Source: Irpex lacteus (Eukaryota; Basidiomycota; Agaricomycetes; Polyporales; Irpicaceae). From it: a stretch of DNA of 64,000 nucleotides. Within the stretch, counting starts at the first letter, position 1, and the number at the start of each line of letters is the position of its first letter. The position numbers and the translations under genes were made by a program. The notes below the pieces were generated by a model. The model saw only the letters and a list, made by a program, of their open reading frames with translations. It made no database searches and was not told the DNA's origin. Shown here piece by piece: positions 45,395-56,481 of this stretch. Where the stretch lies: the NCBI GenBank assembly GCA_001986395.2, contig MQVO02000003.1, forward strand, positions 1,240,001 to 1,304,000, given 5' to 3'.

Positions 45395-47531
45395 TATGAT
45401 AGACGCTAAATACTGACCATATTAGGTAGACTTCTAGCCGAATATTTGAAGCGCGCGTAACTAATTATCTGCGACGTGTTTGTTTTCGTATGACGCACTC
45501 GACCTCTGTTAGCTTTGGGACGCATAACGCAAATTCCCACTTCGACGCTGCCCATGCGTAGCCGGTTCAAACGGTGACTGCAAACTTGAATAACTGGTCG
45601 AGACAATTCAGCCCGACTGCAGTCAGCTCTGCTTCCTCTTTCTTCTTGCTTCGTAACAAGGCTCGAACGCGGAGCAGATTTCAGCAGGCACGGTTTAGAC
45701 GATAGAAACGAGATGGACCAGATGGAGGACCATGACAGAAGCCTAGCTCGAGCGGCGTAAGGACAGAGCCTGAGTATGCCATGGAGGAGTAGTTGTGAGT
45801 AACGACATATCTCTGTCTATATAGCGAGCTTACACATAATGACGGAAGCTTAGTAGCTTACGCTCGACTGTTGTTACCAATGTATCTACAAGCCACCGCC
45901 GTTGAAACGCATTGCAGGCTGTGGCAGGTCGCTCTTATGATATAACAATATAACCTCTGGGTTCTGACCTGTCGAAGAGTCATCTCAGGTTCGACAATGA
46001 CTGATCCCAACTTGCTTATTGAAGGGCCGTGTTCGTCCTCCAGGTCAGTGCTTTACTGAAAGGACAATCTTTCTTGCCCGCTGTGTAGCCTCACTATTAT
46101 CCTGCATCTTTCAGCTGTTTCGTGACCTGTTTCCTTGCAGTTTCTATCCCCCTCATCGTGTATACCCTGTCGTTCATTGTCAATACTTTCCTTCCATCAA
46201 TGCGGCCTCACCGACTACCCAATCTTCAAGGACCACACCACCTAGCTCCACACCACCTAGCTCTAACCCTTCACGATGAAATTCACCACCACACTCGTCT
46301 CTCTCATTGCGACTCTACCCCCGCTGCAGCGTCAGTCAAATTTATTGTTCGTGAACCGAGACGCTCTCACTGATAGCTCCTTTCTCCGAATAACAGATAA
46401 CACAGGCCCGGGTCTACTGGGTCCGCAGCCATCGAAACCCATGTCCTTGCCGTTGCCTCTTAACCTCGGTTCAAGCGCGTTGTCTCTTTCAACGATGTCG
46501 CCACTACCCACATCTTCGGCGGCAAGTAAGTATTGAACTTGCAGCCACCATAATGAAGACGAAGATCTTGGTGGTCACCGTGTACTCACAATCTCATATC
46601 TTGCATAGGATCAAACAGGCCTATAATCGAGCACCCACCCGTAGCGGCAGCTTGACAAGCGGTGTTGAATACGTTTCTATGCTCTGGGTCACTGACACTG
46701 ACCATACCAATAGATGGTCTGATCACGCCAATGCGGCCATCAAGGCTGGTACGACTCACCTTCCTAGTCCTTCTTGAGTGTGTCCTTTAATTCCACGACC
46801 TTAAAGCAGCCGCTGCTCACACAAGACATGTGGTATCTTATCCACTTATTGACGCATGGTTGCTCAACAGGTTCATCGAACCAGATCTGGGATCCTAAGC
46901 TTATGCGTTCGCTCACTCCTAAGGAGAAGATCAAGCGCACTGATGGCACGATGGGATTCCCAGGTGACGTCGCTCCCACTCGCCAAGGCTGCCAAAATTT
47001 TCACTGACGAGGCAAGCTTCACTAGTATATGCTCTCTCAAACGAACATGGTCCATGCTTCTCGTAAATAACCACTGAGGTGCTAACACTTTCTTCGCTCG
47101 TCGGTCAAGAGTATTGCCATGTCTCATAAGTAGCCCCTTATCCTCAGCTTACCAAGTAATACAAACTGTCCCCTGTACCGACAACTTAAACATCGTTCAC
47201 ACATATGCTGTTCGCATCATCGGCCCGTGGTAACTCACAGCTTCTCGATTTTACGTGCGCAATTTGTGCATAGGATTCGAGTGGCCGTGTTTGATTGCTT
47301 GTTACGAAAGACTGACCGCTCTAGCTGTATTTCCATGTATCGTACTTTGGCTACCTTCGTTATATTTCGCTCATGTTGCATTCAGCCTCGTTGACTTTAC
47401 TAGGTATTACCTTTAACGGAGTCACTGGACGGACCACCGCACCAACAGGCGTCGACTGCTTGAATTTTTCGATTTAATCATTTCCGAATATTTCATCGGT
47501 GATGGTTCTTTCCAAATGGGGTAGTACTCTC
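45395..47531. other. 2.1 kb interior between the inner inverted repeats
   Basis: This is the centre of the inverted-repeat block. It contains one degraded coding-like region (46019-47105) and otherwise nothing I can assign. If the arms are termini of one element, this is its body. No transposase motif was recognised. Confidence 0.5.
46019..47105 (+). pseudogene. Degraded coding-like region, family unknown
   Basis: Near 46276 a signal-peptide-like start (MKFTTTLVSLIATLP) is followed by frame changes. Fragments such as RVVSFNDVATTHIFGGK, ANAAIKAGTTHL and IWDPKLMRSLTPKEK appear in different frames, with stops between. The pieces look like remains of a secreted protein gene. I cannot name the family, and no continuous product can be read. 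Confidence 0.3.
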
Positions 47532-47605
47532 TCCGGAGGCCGCTGTTTACCTTTGTTTGATGCCAGCCGTCGTAGGGAGCTCAAAAAGATTAAGGTTCAA
47601 AAAGA
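47532..47605. repeat. Inner inverted repeat, right arm
   Basis: This is the partner of 45321-45394. It holds the core repeat at 47563-47582 in forward orientation, preceded by ccgctgtttacctttgtttg and followed by aaagattaaggttcaaaa. Confidence 0.85.
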
Positions 47606-47673
47606 CAGATTATGTAATCGACATCATTGATCTAATTACTATACGAAGTAATAGCCATCAATCATCCAATACT

Positions 47674-47769
47674 GAGACTTACATATCCTATCGTCCCCTC
47701 GAGACCCAGAATACCCGAATCTCTGACACTGAGCTCCCTACGACGGCTGGGACGGAGCCTGGTCTGGAC
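47674..47769. repeat. Outer inverted repeat, right arm
   Basis: This is the partner of 44613-44711, with the core repeat inverted at 47731-47750. Inner and outer right arms lie only 70 bp apart, while the two left arms are about 600 bp apart and hold the MITE-like element, so the two sides are inverted copies of one unit with different interiors. Confidence 0.85.
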
Positions 47770-48320
47770 TGGGAAGAGGTGTTGTGTTATCAAACAAACT
47801 AGGTCGCGTGAACATAGTAGTCTCGGCTAATGACGATCTCAGCATCTTCACAGTCTTTGGCAAGAAGTAACTTACTCGACCATTGCTACGACCATTGCTA
47901 CAAGCAGTGCTATAGAACTCGCACTCGTATTGAACACTGTGTCTATCGACGCAGTCATTATGGACATGGAGGTTGTGGGAAGAGTTGTAAGCGCTCGCAT
48001 CGTGAGAACATTGGTCGTCCAATTTCTATAGCGACAAACTCGAATGCAGGATGCGTTCGCAACTGATCACACTCACTCATAACATGTCACGACATGCAGA
48101 TGAAGACAATGGCTGTCTATAGTACAAAATTGCGGGTAACGAGGGGCAAGAGATATGCGACAAAACGACGTTCAAGAGCCAGAAACACTACTACGGGAGC
48201 CCAATAATTGGAATAAGCACAGCAAAGACGACGAACCATAAATACTAATCCCAGACAGAAAGAGGAGTGCATTAAATCAGCGATTTAGTGTTCGTCCATA
48301 TCAGATACATACTGTACTGC
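47770..48320. other. Intergenic between repeat block and Ser-rich gene
   Basis: About 550 bp on the 3' side of the minus-strand Ser-rich gene. No gene or further repeat was seen. Confidence 0.45.
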
Positions 48321-50388
48321 TCAGACGGGAGTGCCTCTGGACTCGAACACCGGCACAGGCAATCCCTTCATCTTCACACCACTATCATGAAAACTTGTGT
48401 ACGACACCGAGCTCGTGCGATACGTCATCCCTGTGCCGGTCCGAGGGCGTGGGAGGCCGCCGCTGGGTGTTCGTTTCTGTCTTAAGGTATGCGGTGCACC
48501 AGGTGGGAGTACGCCCGAAGACAACGAATTCGATGTTGTAAACACCGGGTTGTGCGATGCCGTCGCCGGCAGAATCGGGAGTCGAAGGGATGTCTGGGGA
48601 TTCGACAACGTCCGTTGACGTTGATATTCTGCCCCAACAGCTGTGAAACCAGCACCCTGGGTGTCCTGAGATATTGAACGCGAAGCCGACTTCTTCATAG
48701 CGGCAGTCTGAGGAAGTCGAAGTGGGCGGGGAACAGTAGAAGCAGATGACGCTGTTGAAGACGAGTTGTGAGAGTATTGTGAACCTGTCGTCCCATGTGA
48801 CGTAGTGGTCGTAGTAGACGTTGATGCATTGGATTCGGCTCGCGCGCGTGGGATACGGGGTAAGGACGGGGTAGAAACAGATTTAGACAGAGAACCATGT
48901 GACCCATTTGTATGCGTGGTAGTGGAAGATAAAGCAGTGGATATAGATGAGGTGCTCGCGTTCGATTCTGCTCGTGATCTCAGCAGCTCCGGCGCTGTCT
49001 TCGCTATTGGAGTAGGTAAGGTATCCTCAGGCGAAGGTGATGTGATGAAAGGCCGAGTAGAGAAGGAAGACGCCGCGCTTGCAGACGAATCAGCTCTATT
49101 GCGCGGCAGACGACTCAAACCCAACGGCGGAGTGGCGATCCTGGAAGACGCGAGGGATGATGATGAGGCACTGGCCGAAAGGGTTCGGTTGATCGGGATG
49201 CGAAGACCAACGCTCGGACTCGGAGACTTTGTAGGGAATGATATTGAGGAAGAGCGGAGATTGGATCGCGACGGTGTTTTCACGAAGTGAGAGGGCGGGG
49301 TGGGAGACGTAAACCGGCTAGGGATAGTCTCTGTGTATTGGGATGAGGGACGTGAAGGGCCCATGAGTGAGGCTGAACGCTTGCGATCTATAGCAGTACC
49401 GATGAGCCGACGTGTTAACGGAGAAGGGGCGTCTTCATCCTCGCTGCAGAGATGGTTACTTTACTGGCTATCATAAGGAGAAGAGAGAACTTGCCTATCA
49501 CTCCAGCCAAGACCAGTAGTCAGACCCATCCCTGCCCTCAACAAACGGTGGTCCCGATGTCTCACGCGACGACGTACAGTGTCTCGCGGGTCTTTCTGAA
49601 GACCGGTCATAGTGGTTCCGGCTTCACAGCACGTAAGCACAAGGGTTTTGCATAGCGTGTGGTAACATACCGGTTCCAGTAGATGCAAGACTTAGAGAGC
49701 TACCGCTTCTGATCCCTGGCCCTTCTTCGTAAGAGTAGAGTGAATGAGTTGTTCCACTGGATTGAGGAAGAAGTTTTGATCGGGGTGATAATAACCCGTC
49801 ACGAAACATGAGGTGGCTACGAGTGATATTCATTGGTCAGTCGGCCACCTTACACATAAAGACTGAGACATACGGCAGAGGGGTATGAATGTCGAGACTT
49901 GAATCGGACTCGCTACCGCCATCTTCATTCTCGAGATCAGAATCGAGTTCTAATAATGTCCCAAACTCGGACGTGAGAGATTCATCAAGGGACTCATCCT
50001 TGAGAAGTCTTCCGGGCGATGACGTTTGCGCATGGGAGGGACGCGAAAGAGGGCGTGCAGCGGAGGTAGAGCTCTTGCGAGGGCGTGGCGTCGTGGCCAG
50101 TATGGTATTGATGTCAGGACTGTCTGGTCGTCGAATGGCCTCAGTCTGCGCTTCTTGCCCTGATGCCTTCTTCGTACTCGAGCGAACACTAGGGTTACGC
50201 CATGGTAAAGTCGGTGAATCTCTCCGTGATGAAGCTGCCTTGACTTTGTCGAATGCCCGCTGCCTGGCGCTACCGAACACCGCGTTCGCGAGTTTCGGGC
50301 TTTGAGGATCAAGATCAAAGTCGCCGAAGACTTCAAGGTCTTGTGCAGAGTCTTCAAGTTCCAGAATGGTGCTGTCGAGGCACGACAT
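48321..50388 (-). CDS. Ser/Thr-rich disordered protein, unknown
   Basis: The ATG at 50388 starts MSCLDSTILELEDSAQDLEV, then an acidic segment with FGDFDLDPQSPKLANAVFG. Two middle exons read SGTTHSLYSYEEGPGIRSGS and TMTGLQKDPRDTVRRRVRHR, then GMGLTTGLGWSD. The long last exon is about 45% Ser, Thr and Pro, with repeats of the form RSRAESNAST and RARAESNAST and many SP and TP sites, and ends PVFESRGTPV. There is no signal peptide, membrane helix or known domain. Length is about 650 residues. Clusters of SP/TP and basic residues suggest a phosphorylated cytoplasmic or nuclear protein; that is inference only. Confidence 0.72.
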
Positions 50389-51725
50389 GGGGATAGTTGA
50401 GCTGGAAAAATGGGGATGGTGGAAGATGGAAAAAGACTGCACGGCGCCCGGTGTATGTTAGCAAAGAATAAATGAAGTACAAGGACGCTACGCACAACGT
50501 CAAATGGCAATTTCTGCGTCAGACCTTTATGCCCCTGCAAAGTGCTGTCCACGACGCACTAGAACTCAGCTCAGTTGGCTGGGGGGAGCGTGGAACTGGA
50601 GGTCGCCGCAGAGTAGTATTGATATTGCTTCACAGCAGTAATCTCATCATACGGCATCAAGATGTGACTGTAAGAACATTGACGGGCGTTGCCACGAGCA
50701 GTGATGATGTCCTGGATAGACGGGTCACAGAGGTAAATCAGGGTGTGTTTAACGTCGTCCTGGCCAACGTCGGCGACGTCGAGGAAACAGCGCAAGAGCA
50801 AGACACGTATCGCCGACGGTGTCCAAAAAGGTCCGGAATTTCAGAAATTAAATTACTCAATTGACATCAGCCGTAGACGCCGAGGGACATGGCCTCAGTC
50901 ACTGAGCGCTGACGCCAGTGAGAGGCTCTACCACTGCCACCACGCGACAGATGGCCATGTCATCTTGAGAGCATTGCGCTGACACTGCTTAGCAGATGTT
51001 TGCTAGGTGATGTCGCTCCCAGGGCGTGAATTCAACGGTGAGAGTCACATATGTATGTTATATCATTTGCTTTATCACTGACGAGATTTCTCACAATATT
51101 AAATAGTCCCCTGAATAAGGCTTGCTCGACGGGCAACACTCCGGTCATGTATTTATGTATTCTTGAATATCTTGAATATAACACGCTGCTATATCAGCAC
51201 CCGAAGCCATCAAGTGACTCAAGATGAGAGGTCTTGAAGGTAGTTCATATGGAACTATACCGACTATTATCCCAACAACCTTCCGTCAGCTCGGTTAGCT
51301 CTAGGTCCGGTGATAAACATAGGTATGTTCCCATATCCCTTCTCTTCATTGAATAGAATAGGGCACACAAACTTGATGCTGAATCTCTACTTGTTCAGTT
51401 ACTATCGTCCTCTTGAATTTGAGACGCGGACAAATTTGCGTGTGACATTCTATCGAAAGAGCTTCTTGCGTCAGGTCTTCGTTTGTCCTATGCAGGCGAG
51501 CTCAGATGACCTGTCCCGGAGCGCGTCATCACACGTTGCGCTTGTCATTATTGGTACTTCGCCATTGCCTACGCCCGTCGTAGGATGCGACGATTCTCCA
51601 GACGATGCGTATGGCCTGATGGCGTCTTGCAGTAAAGCAATAGAGACATATGCTTTATAAAGTCGCGGCTGGCGTAGAGCATCATTCTGTGAACATCTTG
51701 CCAGCTTCTCTCTCCGAACACCGCG
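50389..51725. other. 1.3 kb between divergent genes, with an orphan exon-like segment
   Basis: The flanking genes point away from each other, so two promoters should lie here. One minus-strand segment (50571-50864) has strong coding character but no start. The rest shows only short open stretches, for example 51310-51660, with no domain. Confidence 0.45.
50571..50864 (-). CDS. Orphan exon-like segment, hypothetical
   Basis: The minus-strand frame reads CFLDVADVGQDDVKHTLIYL and ITARGNARQCSYSHILMPYD, and ends SSSTLPPAN at a TGA. Codon choice is C-ending and looks coding. There is no ATG at the upstream side, no clear acceptor that links it to another exon, and no known domain. It could be the last exon of a gene whose 5' part I cannot see, or a fragment. 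The upstream limit is uncertain. Confidence 0.28.
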
Positions 51726-53384
51726 ATGTTGTTTGCTCCACTGATTTTGCTAGCAGCTTCCGTTCAAACATGTTCGGCGACCGCATGGGTGAGGCCCATC
51801 TCAATGTTGTGCTCTATGGTTCTAACAATAATTTCAGCCGTTTGATGTTACTACTATCTCTGCTCCAGATGGCTCTGTTACCGCAAAGTTCGTGTCGTTC
51901 GGGGCCACAATGACTGAGTTATGGGTGAAGGATAAATTTGGAAAAGCACGCGATATCATCTTGGGCTACGACGACAACGTCAGTCAGGAACAATCCAAAG
52001 GTTGCGACGATCATGGATGCTGATGATTTGACTTCAAGTCCGAGTTGCTCACTGATCCAAATCATCCGGTATTCAATCCTATTGTTGGTCGGTAAGTAAA
52101 CCGCAGCAATTATTACTTGTACACACTGCTCAAACATCGCTATAGCTATGCCAATCGAATCAGGAATGGTACGTTCTTTTTGACCTCGGTTCACAACATA
52201 CTTACCTGCTTGGGCGCAGGCACTTTCTCCATTCCAATCACCAAGCTCCCCCAGCCTGACGGCCCCAACGTATATCACATTCCAACTAATGATCACGACG
52301 GTATGTTCAACAACAAATACACCGAATTGGAAAATTGCTCACCGCATAGACTAGGCCAGGACACCCTACACGGCGGTATATATGGCTGGGATAGACGCAA
52401 CTGGACAATCGTGTCAAAGACTACGAATAGTGTGACATATCGTCATTTCGATGCAGCAGATGAGGGATTTCCTGGGAATGTAACTGCCTTTGTGAGTCTT
52501 TGTACGCCATTACTAAAATCTTGTGCCTAACAAACCCTCAGGCTACTCATACGGTTGAGAACGGCGGCATATTGAAGACTACTGTTCACGCAACTGCGAC
52601 GGAGCTGACCCCGATCATGCTGACACAGCACATCTACTGGTACATAAAGATCTTGCATCTACCCATACACAGCACTGATGCCAGGCATCTTCCCTACAGG
52701 AATCTTGATGCTTTCCAGGGCAGCGAAAATATCCTCAAGCATCATCTACACGTTGACAGTTCTCGTGTAGTCGCTGTGGATGGAGACGCAATTCCCACGG
52801 GCGAATTTATCGACGTCACGAACACACCGTTTGACTTCAGGACGCCTCAAACTATTGACTTCCGCTGGAACGAAACCGTTGGTCTCTGTCTGGGCGGTAT
52901 GTATCTTTTTACCTGGCGGTTTATCTTCGCTAACATTTGCCCAAGAATGCAACGGATATGATAATTGTTGGATTTATGACCAGCCTCACGAGACAAAGCC
53001 AGGTGTTTCACTTTGGAGCGATGTATCCGGCATCAGGTGAACAAGTTCACAATGACTATGAAATTTCTGTTGATAGTGTTTCATGTAGATTGGACATCAC
53101 GACTAGCAACCCGGCTACTCAGGTTTACACGGCATATTGGCTGAACACCCCTCGCAAAGCTGTTCACGGAGGCCCGAATCTCACCTACGATAGCTTTAGT
53201 GCAGTGGCTATCGAACAAGAAGGTTACATTGACGCCATTAACACCCCAGAATGGCACATCGATCAGATATGTGAGTTAATATGAAGCCTTTGAGCCTCAG
53301 CGACAGCTACTAAACCATGTCGCAGATGGTCCGGACCGCGACTTTTCATGGAGCACAACCTACAAGTTCTCTACTGTTAACTAG
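51726..53384 (+). CDS. Secreted aldose 1-epimerase (galactose mutarotase family)
   Basis: The enzyme interconverts alpha and beta anomers of sugars such as glucose and galactose. The ATG at 51726 gives a signal peptide (MLFAPLILLAASVQTCSATA), unlike the cytosolic enzymes of the galactose pathway. Exons then give FDVTTISAPDGSVTAKFVSF, ATMTELWVKDKFGKARDIIL, NPIVGR with YANRIRNGT, LHGGIYGWDRRNW with a conserved His, HIYW joined to NLDAF, and VAIEQEGYIDAINTPEW, where the Glu fits the catalytic base. The C-terminus is SWSTTYKFSTVN, ending at 53384. About seven short introns are placed, all in phase. Length is about 390 residues. Being secreted, it probably acts on sugars released outside the hypha. 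Confidence 0.9.
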
Positions 53385-53491
53385 CTGCGTGAAGGCTCAC
53401 AAAGTGATCATCGAGTTTTAAATGTTTTCCGTATGTTGCGTAATGAGAAAAGGGAATGATTATATGGAGTACAGATACAGATGTGGATATG

Positions 53492-55945
53492 TTAGAATGA
53501 GAACACTGCAGCGTTCTTGCTGCTTCCAAATACATAGACTAGTGCGTGCGATACGAACAAGCCGACAGTGATACCAATGGTGACAGAGACCATTGCGGAC
53601 CCGATCTGGACTGCGCTATCCTGCGCGGTGATACCTCCAGCCTCTGACAATCCAGACTAGTGAATATATCAGTCGCCGTATACAACAAAGAAAAATATCA
53701 CTCTACTCACTGGAACCAGAAAGAGAACGCCAGTAACCATCACAGTGAAGGCTGTACCCCGCATCTTCCTTGAATAGATGTTGCCCAGGAGTCCGACAGA
53801 GAATGCACCGATCGCGGAGACGACATCAGACCTGTTAAATATGAAGTGATCTGCGACCTTGTTTGCTGCGAAGGACACGCAAGAAATGAACACCATCGCG
53901 AAGAGGTCCAATGTCACCGGCTGTTCGTTATTGAACGATGAGATGAAGGAAAATAGCGGAACGATGATGAGCTGGGTCCACCATGGGAAGGGTTGAAGGT
54001 ACCACGGGAAGTCCGGAGGGCGATAGCAGGCTTTGACTATGTTCTGCCGGGTGAAAGGCGTTATAGGTGTGAAGCTGAAGGTGCCCATGTGAGGAATGCG
54101 AGGGTTCATGGGGCTGTTGCTGTCGGGCATGTATGATCCTGTCACCGTGATCACCGCCGCAGCTCGTGCCGAAAGAGTGTCAAGTGCATGACGAGCGGAA
54201 GGATCGAATAGCAGATAGAGGTCGGAGCCGAACTGAAACGCGAAACCCAAGAAGAGAGTGTAGATCAAGGCGTATACCAGCTTGATGGAACCACACATGA
54301 TGTTCTTGGTCGCCAAGTCTAAAGAGCTAGTCACTACACACGGGCAGAGTCAATCGTCAGGGACCACGAATGAAGAGGAGGTATGCTCACAGATAAGGTA
54401 TCCTGGGAGCACGATGACTACACCAGCGGAAGAAATTGCAGCGTAGCAGAAAATTTGGGAACGAATGGTACTGAGAGCCCGGGCCACAAAGGAGACCGCT
54501 ATGACCGACAGAATCCTAAAAGTTCAAGAGTCAGTGGTGGTGAGAGAGGATATGGCTATACCACTTACTCGTATACATTGGCATAAATTACGCTCTGTCT
54601 TGATGCTATGAAGGCCTGTATCAAGAAGAGGAACAAACAACTGGCTCCTGCTAGCCACATGTCAACGAAAGAGCCTCCGAACGCCAGTGGGCAGATGAGC
54701 CCTCCGATACTGTATACAAGGATTGATCGAAGCCATAGTGGGAACATAGGTCCCGTTGCGAGCATGACGTCGAGCATTTCCGTCGCCTCCGTTGCGCTCA
54801 GCTCGTCGTGGACAACCTGTCGGTAGATCTTGTGGAGTTTATGGAGCTTTCCGAGGGATACACGGCTTCCACATTTTACAAAGTGCATTTGCGAGCTCTT
54901 GCTCTCCTCGTCTCCAAACGAGGCCATGATGAGACCAGGCATGTGCGTAAATTCTGCGTCAACTTCCAGGATCCTAGCGGCTGCTAATAACTGTGACTCC
55001 ATACGATGGGACGGCGCCCCAAACGAAAGTAAGGCCTTTGAGAACGTCATCAGGAACTTCTGTCGAAGTTCCATAGCTGATAGATATCCTGCGCATCAGC
55101 CGTGATTCTGTATATGCGGCGTAAATAAACTTACGGCAGACATTATATTCGATCCTAACTCGTTGCTGCTCTTCCCTCCGCTCTTTGTAGCTCATCTTCC
55201 GGCGTGTGTCGTGCTCTATCTCGTCCATGTTGTCCAGACACTTCTTCTTTATCCCAGTAACGAGTGGGTCATCCTGATCTATAAGTTGGTCATCGTCATA
55301 AGCCAGTGGGTCAACCAGCCTTGCTCGGTCATTCGCGGCGCGGGTAACGGCTTCCTTCTTGTTCGACACAAAGACATTATCCCCAGGATTGTCGTAGTAG
55401 TTGTAAAGGTCGATAAGATGCGCCAGATATCCTCGCCTCCGGCGTGGAACCTGTGCGCCATCTCGTTCGTCCGGTCTTTCTGGATCTGCATCAGAGCCGT
55501 ATATCTGGCCCATACTTCCAAAGGTAGAGAAGGCGCGTCCATGCGCTTTCGGCCATGTTCCAGGAGGCATCTCGAGGTCGTACGGGGGCTTGGAAAAGGA
55601 CGCCGAAGAGTATTGCGACTTTGCTTCAGTAGGGTGTGAATCGTACATCGTATTGCTACTTCCAGACAGTTTGGGGGTACCTGGGGGCACGTAGGTGGGT
55701 GCAATAGGCACTGGCGCATGAGGCTGAACGGAAGGTGCTAGGTTAGCCGTAGGGAACTGCCAATTGAACAACGCGCTCGCGGTCATAGGGAGGTCGGTAT
55801 GAAAGCCACCTGCGAGGGGGTTAGCATAACCTTGGCTTCCATAAGAGATCCCGTTGTGGGTGTTCCGGTGGTCCACATCCTCCTGGAAGGAGTAGGATGT
55901 CGGAATATTGGAGCGACGTGGGCCAGGAGAGCGATTGGGATCCAT
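53492..55945 (-). CDS. PRM10-like membrane protein (DUF1212/ThrE family)
   Basis: The family joins a DUF1212 (ThrE) half and a ThrE_2 half; bacterial ThrE exports threonine, and yeast PRM10 is induced by pheromone, with no proven substrate. The ATG at 55945 starts a disordered N-terminus of about 270 residues (MDPNRSPGPRRSNIPTSYSF). The conserved half begins RQKFLMTFSKALLSFGAPSH and RMESQLLAAARILEVDAEFT. Later come SILVYSIGGLICPLAFGGSF and GASCLFLFLIQAFIA, then several more helices (KLVYALIYTLFLGFAFQFG, TAFTVMVTGVLFLVP). The last exon ends VYVFGSSKNAAVFSF at 53492. About ten transmembrane helices and 750 residues. Six or so introns. Confidence 0.9.
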
Positions 55946-56481
55946 CAGAGGCAAAGTAAAGGAGGGATAGAGTAGAGAGATACGGTGGACAATCTTTATG
56001 CGAGCTGCTAGCTACCTGGAGGCTGACACCCAGGACCTCTGCCGCCGCGGGCCTCATTGTCAGCCTCCATTGTGATGCTGGCTGGTTTGCTACTAACGTC
56101 GAGTTAAGCATCGGGTTTTAGCTGCTTACGCCCTTATCTCTACTTGGGATCCACGTTAATCGCAAAGCGATGCATGGCTCGATGACAGAGACAGCTGCGT
56201 GAGGACGTGGCCCATGGGTGCCCTCTCAGTGGCTACGGTGGCAGTTGCCTGTTAAGGCAGCAAATGTGGATGAAAACACCTAGCGCTAGTAGGCGCAGCG
56301 CGCGTCTATCGACCGTGACGTCTCTTACTGTACTAACACGCTGTCGTTAGAAACTGCACGATTGTACACGTGAGTAACAAACCGATTTGCTAAGTATCGT
56401 ATGCAACAACTCAGTATATGCAGCCTGTAGCTTGCGTCTTCAAGTCCTTGTTATTGTGTCTTCAAACTGTCAGCGGCCTTC
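55946..56481. promoter_or_regulatory. Divergent promoter region, PRM10-like and VPS34
   Basis: These 536 bp lie between two start codons on opposite strands. A minus-strand open stretch at 55821-56111 overlaps it without domain support. No clear TATA box was recognised. Confidence 0.4.

Noticed and set aside
55821..56111. Minus-strand 96-codon open stretch upstream of the PRM10-like start
   Set aside because: It overlaps the PRM10-like first exon in another frame, lacks a domain and lies in the divergent promoter.
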